A stretch of DNA of 45,522 nt from JACPKO01 sp964406775 (GTDB taxonomy: Bacteria; Patescibacteriota; Microgenomatia; Daviesbacterales; UBA10151). Of the stretch, positions 35,167-42,594 are shown piece by piece; the first letter of the stretch is position 1; every line of letters starts with the position of its first letter. The translations under genes and the position numbers were made by a program. The notes beneath the pieces are model-generated. The model saw only the letters and a list, made by a program, of their open reading frames with translations, did not search any database and was not told the origin of the DNA. The stretch spans positions 1 through 45,522 of the forward strand of contig CAYOSW010000009.1 in NCBI GenBank assembly GCA_964406775.1, given 5' to 3'.

Positions 35167-36881
35167 TTTTTGAAATACTTATGCCTCGGCGCCAGTAAAA
35201 TTAAGATTATCAGCGCACTTATTAACGTAATAAAGTTGGCAATCGATCTGACAGGAGTATTGGTTAATTTAACTAAGATCTCGTGGTGTCCTGTACCGAC
35301 GGGAAAAGTAACCAGACCCAAACAAAAGTCCTCATTCCTGCAGTCATTATTAACGTGATTGACGGGTTGTCCGTCAACAAAAACCCGCATTCCAGGAAAA
35401 TCAAATACGGGAGCTCTTAAAAGCGCCGGCTCTGTTACATCCACAATCCAATGTTTAAAATCACTCCCCTTCCGTCTGGATTTAAAATCAGCTAATCCTT
35501 CCAAAGTTTCCGGATCCCGCGGCGCTGCGGATGTCGGGGGGAATTTGGCATAAATCGGCAGATAATCAAAAATACTGATTGTCAGTTGTTTCTCCCAGGA
35601 AATTCCAGAAAATTTATCTTTGTCGGTTATGTTGTACCACTCTCTCGGAGTGAAGAAGGGAAGATATAAAATCAGACAGGCCACGACTAAGATGGTGCCG
35701 TAAGTCAGGCCCCCGGGTCTGTTGAATATTTTTATATCCATTTTTCCGAGGATAAATACTCCGGTGGCGGATAAAACTGAAAGCAAAAAAGTACTGATAG
35801 ATAAAAACCTCCAGGGGAACTGGAGAAAAATCAAAACACTCTCAAACAGAGTCCAAACTCCGGAAGATTTCTGGTGGACCATAAACAAAACCAACAACTC
35901 CACAAAGGCTAAAACAAAAACAGTGATTGCCAATTTCCTGACCTTCTTAAAATTAACTAAAGCCAGGACAACCGCAAAAACGGATCCCAACACCTGAATC
36001 TGACCTGCCGAAAGCGATAGTCCGTCATCAGTCCCCCAAACCGAGGAGCCGTATCCCCAAAAATTAGATATAAAAAGCTGGCTCAGACTTACAAAATGCT
36101 GGCGGTAATCAAAGTACCCCCCAATTAGTGTCTCAAGATGCGCGTAAGGCTTTTCTGTAAAAACTGGAATTGTAAAAAACGAAGCAAGTCCAATCCCTAA
36201 AAGTCCACCTACCAAAATATTAAGAAGTCTTTTATATTTCCTCTCAAGGACAATCTGAATAATTATCCAGGTAGCCAGTACCGGCAAAAATATCAGCGTC
36301 ATTAAATTGTGGGTTATCAAGATAAGAAACGTGGCGATAGCAAAAAATGCCAGATTTTTCCGCCCACCTTCCTTAATCAATTTCCAGCTGGACCAAAACA
36401 AAAGCGGATAAAAAACCAAAGCCCAAAATTCATTCAAAGCACCTCTGACATAAACATTAACCGCTTTATAAGGGACATACGTGTAGATAAGCGCGCCGAT
36501 AATGCCGGCTTGAGTTGATAGGTAATCTCTTAAAAATAAATACATAAAAAGAGCCGAAAGTACAAACCCCAGAGCAAAAATTATTTTGACAGAATCTATG
36601 AACTGAAATCCTACGAGATGAAAAAATTCACCGAAGTAATAAACACTCGGCGGATAAAAATTATATTGGGGGTAGCCGTATTGGTATCCCATATCCGGGA
36701 CCCATCTGCAGGGAATCTGAAAGTCTTTGAAACACTCGTTCATCTGATGAAGACGGAAAGCCTGGAGGTCATCGTGCATCGGAAAATAACCGGGTCTGAT
36801 AATTGTGATAAAAGAGGGCAGGATTAAAATAAGCAGTAAGAAAACAGGTTTTTTTAAAAAAGCACTAATATATTTTTGCAT
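35154..36881 (-). CDS. PTPS-related family membrane protein (GT-C-like), copy 3
   Basis: A 575-residue polytopic protein closely related to the copy at 31096. The first outer loop carries 'FPMHDDLQAFRLHQM' (H36-D37-D38), 'CFKDFQIPCRWVPDMGYQYGYPQYNFY' in order, and 'YVRGALNEFWALVFYP'. 'FISNFWGYGSSVWG' in the middle outer loop parallels 'FIDRTWGYGGSQFG' in copy 1 and 'IIPHWGYGPSIWG' in copy 2. The C-terminal domain has 'FDFPGMRVFVDGQPV' and an extra Cys pair ('NDCRNEDFC') missing in the other two. Three bases separate it from the upstream GT39 and it overlaps copy 2 by 13. No Shine-Dalgarno sequence precedes its ATG. Confidence 0.86.
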   Translation of the reverse strand: MQKYISAFLKKPVFLLLILILPSFITIIRPGYFPMHDDLQAFRLHQMNECFKDFQIPCRWVPDMGYQYGYPQYNFYPPSVYYFGEFFHLVGFQFIDSVKIIFALGFVLSALFMYLFLRDYLSTQAGIIGALIYTYVPYKAVNVYVRGALNEFWALVFYPLLFWSSWKLIKEGGRKNLAFFAIATFLILITHNLMTLIFLPVLATWIIIQIVLERKYKRLLNILVGGLLGIGLASFFTIPVFTEKPYAHLETLIGGYFDYRQHFVSLSQLFISNFWGYGSSVWGTDDGLSLSAGQIQVLGSVFAVVLALVNFKKVRKLAITVFVLAFVELLVLFMVHQKSSGVWTLFESVLIFLQFPWRFLSISTFLLSVLSATGVFILGKMDIKIFNRPGGLTYGTILVVACLILYLPFFTPREWYNITDKDKFSGISWEKQLTISIFDYLPIYAKFPPTSAAPRDPETLEGLADFKSRRKGSDFKHWIVDVTEPALLRAPVFDFPGMRVFVDGQPVNHVNNDCRNEDFCLGLVTFPVGTGHHEILVKLTNTPVRSIANFITLISALIILILLAPRHKYFKKWLA

Positions 36882-36884
36882 ACT

Positions 36885-38411
36885 TTAATTTTGCCCGGCG
36901 GTTCTGGGGAAAACTTTAAGAAGCAGGATGGCATCGCGCTTGTATTGACTGTCACGCGGATCGGCCTTTGGATAAACAGCCAGAGCCTCGACACTTTCCG
37001 TATATTCCGGGAACCTGGATTTATTTGCTACATAATAAGTCGCCGATTTAGTTGCCTCGGCCCTTAAATCTTCCGACAAACTGGAGTTGCCGGGCTTAAA
37101 AACAACTTGCCGGTTTTTATCAAAATAAATTGTCAGCCCGTCAGGCAGTGTTCCGAAACTTCCTTCCGTTCCAACTATCACTAATCCTTTTTTTGATTCT
37201 CCGTCCAAAAACGCGGCAATTTCGCGCAATCCGTACCCTGCCGTCCAATCCTCTAGATACCCTCTTCTCTCATTCCTCGGTAAAGGGGCATTTTCCAAAT
37301 CAAAAAATAATTTATTTGTAAAATAAACCGGCCAGCAAAGAAGAATTAAGATCACAAGCGCCAAAGCCATCCTGCCGTATTTCCGTAAATAAGATAAGAC
37401 ACTGTCCAATCCGAAAGCCCCTATCAATAAAAGCGGTGCCGCTGAAAACAATAAATATCTCGCGGTAAAAGTCCGAAGAAGAGCCATCTGAATAATCATC
37501 GGAACCAAAGCCATAATCATAACTGTGATCAAATATTTATTGCGTTTATAAATCCCAAAGAAAGCACCTGCAAATATTGCGATGATAACCGGATAGCCGA
37601 AAAACAGCGTCCACCATTCAACCACGTCACCAAGATGCGGCAAGAAAGGATCAAGAGGATTGTTTAAAAGATCCATCGGATTTCTCACATAATCCTGGTT
37701 CCTTGAATTAAGATTTGTAAATCCCGGACCGAGCCTTAAAACATTGTATATCGCCATTGCCACAACAACGGAAATTATAAAAAGCCCGAAGACCTTCAAA
37801 ACTCTCTTTATCCTGCCTTTAGGAGAAAAATTTAAGGTAAGGACTGCAAGAGGCGCGGTAATAACGTTAAACATTCCGGGAGTTTTTGTGAGTAGTCCCC
37901 CGCCCAGCAAATATCCCAAAAACATTGCCAGATCAATTCTCGGAAACTTTACCAGCAGAAGCGAAAAGAAGATTGACCAGGTTACAAAGGCTGCAAGCAT
38001 TGTGTCGACCAATGCCATCCGGTCAAAAAAGACAATGTAAGGTGTTACGGCCATCAAAAAAGCCCCTAAAAGTGCAACTCTCTTGTTGAAAAAGACAAAT
38101 CCGATTGCAAAAACCCCGAGCAAAGTACCGAGTCCGGAAAAAACTGCAAGCAGTCTTCCGGCCAAAAGAGGATCGGCGATAATTTTAAATACCGGCATCA
38201 TTACCCACATAAATAACGGAGTTTTTCCGTCCGATAAAGGCAGGAATCTCAAGGTCGGCTCGGATTTCATAATCTGGGCCCAGCGGATATAGATAGCTTC
38301 ATCGGCAAAGATAGGCTGATAGGTTAAGTTCGGCAGGCGGAATGCAAAATAAAGGGCAATAATTAACCCTAAAAGCACCAGAGCCAAAAGGTTTTGTTTA
38401 AAAATACGCAC
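36885..38411 (-). CDS. GT39-family GT-C glycosyltransferase, DGKTPLFMW subtype
   Basis: A 508-residue polytopic protein starting at GTG 38411. The catalytic pair is D37-E38 in 'IFADEAIYIRWA', followed by 'LPLSDGKTPLFMWVMMPVF', a loop shared with the plus-strand gene at 38858 ('VSMQDGKTPLFMWITALL'). 'PYIVFFDRMALVDTMLAAF' and 'LTKTPGMF' are further GT39 features; 'RNQDYVRNPMDLLNNP' fills the central loop. About a dozen helices precede a short soluble C-terminus. I chose GTG 38411 over GTG 38426 because a perfect TATAAT (38423-38418) ends six bases before it and the longer start would lie inside that box. The gene could therefore be expressed separately from the DUF5667-like gene upstream. Confidence 0.86.
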   Translation of the reverse strand: MRIFKQNLLALVLLGLIIALYFAFRLPNLTYQPIFADEAIYIRWAQIMKSEPTLRFLPLSDGKTPLFMWVMMPVFKIIADPLLAGRLLAVFSGLGTLLGVFAIGFVFFNKRVALLGAFLMAVTPYIVFFDRMALVDTMLAAFVTWSIFFSLLLVKFPRIDLAMFLGYLLGGGLLTKTPGMFNVITAPLAVLTLNFSPKGRIKRVLKVFGLFIISVVVAMAIYNVLRLGPGFTNLNSRNQDYVRNPMDLLNNPLDPFLPHLGDVVEWWTLFFGYPVIIAIFAGAFFGIYKRNKYLITVMIMALVPMIIQMALLRTFTARYLLFSAAPLLLIGAFGLDSVLSYLRKYGRMALALVILILLCWPVYFTNKLFFDLENAPLPRNERRGYLEDWTAGYGLREIAAFLDGESKKGLVIVGTEGSFGTLPDGLTIYFDKNRQVVFKPGNSSLSEDLRAEATKSATYYVANKSRFPEYTESVEALAVYPKADPRDSQYKRDAILLLKVFPRTAGQN

Positions 38412-38423
38412 AAACCCATTATA
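38412..38423 (-). promoter_or_regulatory. -10 box for the GT39 at 36885, apparently leaderless
   Basis: A perfect TATAAT at 38423-38418 (minus strand) is followed by GGGTTT and then GTG, so transcription would begin at or beside the start codon. The spacing equals that in the promoter at 24665-24670. No good -35 hexamer is visible. If used, it makes seven glycan genes independent of the upstream small membrane protein. Confidence 0.5.
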
Positions 38424-38446
38424 CACAAATTCTGTCTTAAGGAGGA

Positions 38447-38833
38447 TTATTGAATAACGCTTTTAAGACCACGGGCTTTCTCCTTATTGCTGTTTAACTT
38501 ATCCTGAAGATATGTCCTGTTCACTTTATCCTTTAGCCCGATAAGTAATTCCTCCGCTTCCGATTGATATTTCTCCGCCTGAGCAAGCTGCATTTTTGCA
38601 AGAAAACCCATATTCCGGGTATTTAATTTTTCAGCCTCGGCCATTCGTTTTTCTGACAAGGTAAGCAGCCAACTAGTCCGGTCTTCGGCACCGAAAACAA
38701 AAAGAGACTGCAGGCTTTCTCTTCCTATCTTAATATAATAGATAGGCGATGGCGGAGCACTGCCGAAATAAAGTGCAACAAGAATAATGACAACAAGGGG
38801 AATAAAAACTGCCGGCTTCCGCAATATACGCAC
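38447..38833 (-). CDS. Small DUF5667-like membrane-anchored helical protein
   Basis: A 128-residue protein with one N-terminal membrane helix (about residues 9-24) and an outer, strongly helical, charged remainder. 'PPSPIYYIKIGRESLQSLFVFGAEDRTSW' in order and 'LSEKRMAEAEKLNTRN' match the DUF5667 pattern: S-P-x-Y-x-x-K near the membrane, then 'lhl-x-AexRlaEae'. Residues 75-125 may form coiled coil. The start is GTG; no upstream in-frame ATG exists. It is not an enzyme by any motif I can see, and is the only gene in the window without a clear glycan role. It heads the second minus-strand run, 20 bases before the next gene's end limit, and shares a divergent promoter region with the GT39 at 38858. 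Confidence 0.72.
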   Translation of the reverse strand: MRILRKPAVFIPLVVIILVALYFGSAPPSPIYYIKIGRESLQSLFVFGAEDRTSWLLTLSEKRMAEAEKLNTRNMGFLAKMQLAQAEKYQSEAEELLIGLKDKVNRTYLQDKLNSNKEKARGLKSVIQ

Positions 38834-38857
38834 AGAAAGATGGTATCATAAATTCCG
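38834..38857. promoter_or_regulatory. Compact divergent promoter between the DUF5667-like gene and a GT39
   Basis: Only 24 bases separate two GTG starts. The plus strand has an extended -10, TGG followed by TATCAT (38841-38849), ending eight bases before GTG 38858; the minus strand has TATGAT (38850-38845), 11 bases before GTG 38833. The two -10 boxes overlap almost completely on opposite strands, so they probably cannot be opened in both directions at once. No -35 elements are clear. Confidence 0.5.
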
Positions 38858-40453
38858 GTGAAAAAAATAAAAAAAACCTTTACTGAATTACCCTTTTTTA
38901 TCTGGCCGGCTCTCATTGTTACTTATATTGTTTTAGTTTCCGCCAATCTTTTGGCGCTTCCAATTTATCTGGATGAAGGAATTTACATTTATTGGGCATA
39001 CTTATTTTCCCTGGATCCTGCTTTAGCCTATGTCAGTATGCAGGATGGTAAGACCCCGCTCTTTATGTGGATTACCGCACTGCTTAACCATCCTTTCAAC
39101 AACCTGCTTTTTACCGGACGGCTCGTTTCTGTATTTGCATCAACTATTACTCTTATTTGTTTCCTCATAATCGGTGCAAAAATTCTCAACAAGAAAAGCC
39201 TGATCATAATTTTTTTTCTATTTTTAATCACCCCGTTTAACGTACTTTTCAGCAGACTGGCATTTGTGGACTCACTTCTCGAAGCATTCTTCAGTCTTTC
39301 TTTATTAACATTTCTTCTTTTTAGAGAGGCTTCTAGGGCAAAAAGATTGTACTTAAGTTTGAGTCTGTCTTTACTGACAGGGATTTTTTTAGGTCTCGCC
39401 TTTATGACAAAAACAACCGCCAGAATTTTCCTGATTGCCGAACTGATTCTTTTCGGCTATTTAATATTTGAAGAATTGAAGAAAAAACAATTTAAAACTG
39501 CAGCCCTTATAGCTGTCTGCACTGCCGCTACCGCAGGCGTGTATTTTGAACTGACCGGCTACTTAAGAATCGGCGCTTACCGGTTTTGGGGAATGATTTC
39601 AGAGAAAGAATCCGATCTGATTTTCAGTTTATCCGAGATATTTAATAACTTATTTATTGCTCATACATATTTTACTTATCTTAAAAACCTACCAAATTTT
39701 CTTGAGTATTTCTTCGTCTACTTTAATACCGTAATTGTTTTCTTTATCGCGGGCTCATATTGGATTATCAAAAATAAAAAGCACCGGTGGCTTTTATTTA
39801 TACCATTATTTCTCGCTGCCGGAATATTCTTTTCTGCAAAAATAATTGCCTCAAGATATCTTCTAATTATTGTTCCTGAGTTCTTGCTGATATCGGCTGT
39901 CGGATTCGCCTGGTTATGGAATAAAAAATTACGGTTCATTAAAGCAATATCCGTTTCGCTTTTAATTGTGCCGGTATTTTTATCATTTAAAATTATTTTT
40001 CAGCCTTTATCTGCATATTACCCTCATAACGATTTGGCCAATTTTGTAGACTTTAATGTAAACGGTTTAGGGCTTAATGAGTCAGTTGAATATTTATTAC
40101 CCGAAAAGCAAAATACCGCCATTGGAGTTACCGGAATTTGGGGAGTAATCGAAGGAGTTTCATTAGGATTTCAGGAAAAAGGATTTGAGGTTCACAGAAT
40201 AGATAACCTAATCACAAGTTCATTACCAGATGAAGATGGTTGCGCAAAGGATACAGTTTTAAAGAATGAACGGTGCTGGAAAATAAATTTGGGCAGTCTA
40301 GCAGATAGTAAAAAGACAAATAAATATCTCTATCTAAACCTTGATAAGGACTATCTTAAAACAATTGGAGATCTCATAAATATTGAAGTCGTTAAAGAAT
40401 TTAACCGGCCGAGAACCGGTATTAAAGTCTATTTAATCAAGGTTAATCCCTGA
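38858..40453 (+). CDS. GT39-family GT-C glycosyltransferase, DGKTPLFMW subtype
   Basis: A 531-residue polytopic protein starting at GTG, right behind an extended -10 box. Catalytic D39-E40 lies in 'IYLDEGIYIYWAYLF'; 'VSMQDGKTPLFMWITALL' and 'TGRLVSVFAS' match the minus-strand gene at 36885 ('LPLSDGKTPLFMW', 'AGRLLAVFSG'), so the two are paralogs arranged head to head around the DUF5667-like gene. 'NVLFSRLAFVDSLLEAF' and 'MTKTTARIF' are GT39 features of later loops. The C-terminal soluble part contains two cysteines ('DGCAKDTVLKNERCW'), lacking in its paralog. The gene is alone on the plus strand and its last 11 bases overlap the convergent GT39 at 40443. Confidence 0.87.
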   Translation: MKKIKKTFTELPFFIWPALIVTYIVLVSANLLALPIYLDEGIYIYWAYLFSLDPALAYVSMQDGKTPLFMWITALLNHPFNNLLFTGRLVSVFASTITLICFLIIGAKILNKKSLIIIFFLFLITPFNVLFSRLAFVDSLLEAFFSLSLLTFLLFREASRAKRLYLSLSLSLLTGIFLGLAFMTKTTARIFLIAELILFGYLIFEELKKKQFKTAALIAVCTAATAGVYFELTGYLRIGAYRFWGMISEKESDLIFSLSEIFNNLFIAHTYFTYLKNLPNFLEYFFVYFNTVIVFFIAGSYWIIKNKKHRWLLFIPLFLAAGIFFSAKIIASRYLLIIVPEFLLISAVGFAWLWNKKLRFIKAISVSLLIVPVFLSFKIIFQPLSAYYPHNDLANFVDFNVNGLGLNESVEYLLPEKQNTAIGVTGIWGVIEGVSLGFQEKGFEVHRIDNLITSSLPDEDGCAKDTVLKNERCWKINLGSLADSKKTNKYLYLNLDKDYLKTIGDLINIEVVKEFNRPRTGIKVYLIKVNP

Positions 40454-41879
40454 CAACCAGAATCTTATCCCTGTCCGTCTGTATTAGTCTGTACCGGTCA
40501 CTTTTAATATTAAACTTATCCAATCTCCACTGATGAGTTATAAGAGCAAATTTCTCATCTGTTTCAAATAAAGGAACTAAGCCTTGTTCCCAAATTTTGC
40601 CGACTTTCTTATCCGCATAAAAATATGCCGCCGGTGTAAAATCGGATCCGTCAATATAAAATTTATAAGGATATTCTGAGGCTTTTTTAGATAAAATCGC
40701 CTCATCCGAAATATAGCGGGGAATATCTATAAACTCATACCAACTCCTTTTTATCTGCATCCAGGATAAATAACCGCTGAACAAAATCATTCCCGAAACA
40801 GTTAATATTCCGATAACTTTTTTCTGCTTTTTAAATATTCTTGCAGTAATCAACGACGAAAGAACCTGACCCAGTCCGAAAAAGCTCAAAATTATAAAAG
40901 GATATAGTGGTATCAAGTGCCAAAGCTGACCTTTCTCCGATAATACAAAAGGCGCAAAAAAACTTAAACAAAAAACAGAAATTGCAATTAGGTTTTTATT
41001 CAGAGTAAACGGACCCGCCAAAACCCCGAGCGCTCCCGGCCAAAACCATTTACCTACTCCGAAATGTAGATATTCTTTTATTTGTTTAAAGTTAGCCAGA
41101 TAATCCGTCTTTTCCCCTACTCCGGGAGTCCCTGTTTTAAAATATTTATAGAAAACCGGAGGATCATAAATATATTGTGTAATAAACCAGGGAAAAGTAA
41201 CCAGCCCAAAAGCCAATACCGGTTTAATTAATTCTCTAAGTTTAATTTTAGAATTGAAAAAAATTACCGCCAAAGCGGGGATTATAGTTAGAGGTATCAG
41301 AGACTTTGTTAAAAGCAGCAGTCCAAAGCTCAAAGCAAAAGGAATCAAAAATTTTGGATTTTTTGACGATTTAATTGCCAAATAAAATGTTAAAACAAAA
41401 AAAACGGTGAGAAAAATGTCCAGATTTCCTGATCTCGAGCGGGAAATATACCAATATGTTGAGGATAGCGCCAATGCCGAAGCGAACCCTACAGTTCTTG
41501 AGAATAAATCTCTTCCTAAAAGATAAACCAGATAAAGCCCTACAATACCGAAGATAGCTGATCCGACCCTCACTCCGAATTCGTTAACTCCGAATATTGA
41601 TTCAGTTAAAGCGATGATCCAAAAACCCGCAGGCGGATGATCGGAATAAACCGCTCCGTTCCAGGACATAACCATTAAATTACCCGAGTGGATTATATTC
41701 CGGGCTATCGCCCCATACCAGGCTTCATCCCAGGAAACCAGAGAGGATTGTCCAAGCTTATAAAAATAAAGAGGCGAAAGAAGACTTAATAAGCCGATGT
41801 TTAAAAAATCCAAGCGGTATTTTTTAAAAACAATTTTAAATCCCTTAAAACGCATTTTAATATCTGCCCAATAAATCAT
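40443..41879 (-). CDS. GT39-family ArnT/PMT_2-like GT-C glycosyltransferase
   Basis: A 478-residue polytopic protein close to classical PMT_2/ArnT-type enzymes. The acidic pair lies in 'SLVSWDEAWYGAIARNII' (D43-E44 counting from the second Met), then 'YSDHPPAGFWIIALTESIFG', which matches the 'xPPLyyWL' loop of ArnT better than any other gene here. 'STYWYISRSRSGNLDIFLTVFF' and 'LTKSLIPL' are typical. There is a short soluble C-terminus of about 100 residues. Two ATG starts are possible, 41879 (overlapping the GT2 by 23 bases) and 41855 (one-base gap); the sequence does not decide between them. It ends the third minus-strand run and overlaps the convergent plus-strand gene by 11 bases. Confidence 0.87.
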   Translation of the reverse strand: MIYWADIKMRFKGFKIVFKKYRLDFLNIGLLSLLSPLYFYKLGQSSLVSWDEAWYGAIARNIIHSGNLMVMSWNGAVYSDHPPAGFWIIALTESIFGVNEFGVRVGSAIFGIVGLYLVYLLGRDLFSRTVGFASALALSSTYWYISRSRSGNLDIFLTVFFVLTFYLAIKSSKNPKFLIPFALSFGLLLLTKSLIPLTIIPALAVIFFNSKIKLRELIKPVLAFGLVTFPWFITQYIYDPPVFYKYFKTGTPGVGEKTDYLANFKQIKEYLHFGVGKWFWPGALGVLAGPFTLNKNLIAISVFCLSFFAPFVLSEKGQLWHLIPLYPFIILSFFGLGQVLSSLITARIFKKQKKVIGILTVSGMILFSGYLSWMQIKRSWYEFIDIPRYISDEAILSKKASEYPYKFYIDGSDFTPAAYFYADKKVGKIWEQGLVPLFETDEKFALITHQWRLDKFNIKSDRYRLIQTDRDKILVVRD

Positions 41880-42594
41880 TACCCCGTATCTTTAAAATAT
41901 CAATTACCGCTTCTACCGAATCCTTTAAAACCTGTACACGCTCAGTACCGACGTGATGCCATTCAACGGCAACTTCTTTTACTTTAAAACCTTTTTTCCT
42001 GGCAAGAAAGAGAGTCTCTACATCAAATGCCGCATTGACTGCCGCACCCTTCTTTTCCAAATGTTTTTTCCATCTGTCTTTAAGAAACAGAAATATTGAA
42101 TCAATTGATTTTCTATTGAATGCTTTAAACCCGCATTGCGTATCCCTGAAAGGTAATCCCAGCACCAGAGTTCTAATAAGGGAGAAGCCAAAAGCCATCA
42201 ATTTACGGATAGCCGGAGCGCCTTTCCTTCCCTGCCTCGATCCAATAACAATATCGTAACCCTTATCAAAAAAAGGGAGCAGTCTTTCAATTTCAGAAAT
42301 CGGGGTCGCCTGGTCCATATCGGTAAATAGTCCGATCTCACCTTTGCTTTCGAGCAACCCCGTCATCACTGCAATCGCCTTACCCCCGTGGTTGTTTTTA
42401 ATCATTCGGAATTTTTTATTTTTCTGCGAAAATTTCTCTACAAATTCACGGGACCCGTCACTTGATCCGTCATCAACGATAATAACTTCATATTGGTATT
42501 TAGTTTTTACGAGATAGTCATTAACATTCTGAAGAACTCCTTTTTCTAAATTTCCGATCTCATTAAATGAGGGTATCACTACCGATAACTTCAT
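41857..42594 (-). CDS. ALG5-like family 2 glycosyltransferase (polyprenyl-phosphate sugar synthase)
   Basis: A 245-residue GT-A enzyme. 'VVIPSFNEIGNL' (5-16), 'IIVDDGSSDGS' (38-48), 'HGGKAIAVMTG' (69-79) and D92-M93-D94 in 'FTDMDQATP' correspond to ALG5/DPM-like synthases, and 'RDTQCGFKAF' with 'NAAFDVETLFLA' are their acceptor-side motifs. It carries an insertion of about 15 residues ('FLKDRWKKHLEKKG') compared with the copy at 32750. There are no C-terminal membrane helices. A rare clear Shine-Dalgarno-like AGGAG lies eight bases before its ATG, inside the end of the upstream GT39. It sits between two GT39 genes and probably charges polyprenyl phosphate for them. Confidence 0.92.
   Translation of the reverse strand: MKLSVVIPSFNEIGNLEKGVLQNVNDYLVKTKYQYEVIIVDDGSSDGSREFVEKFSQKNKKFRMIKNNHGGKAIAVMTGLLESKGEIGLFTDMDQATPISEIERLLPFFDKGYDIVIGSRQGRKGAPAIRKLMAFGFSLIRTLVLGLPFRDTQCGFKAFNRKSIDSIFLFLKDRWKKHLEKKGAAVNAAFDVETLFLARKKGFKVKEVAVEWHHVGTERVQVLKDSVEAVIDILKIRGNDLLGRY

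Noticed and set aside
31096..36881. Pterin biosynthesis suggested by the family name '6-pyruvoyl-tetrahydropterin synthase-related'
   Set aside because: The proteins are polytopic membrane proteins with a GT-C-like acidic motif and have none of the soluble PTPS zinc-binding features; the family name is misleading.
38436..38446. GGAGG on the plus strand as a ribosome binding site
   Set aside because: No plus-strand gene follows it; it lies between two minus-strand genes and is probably chance.
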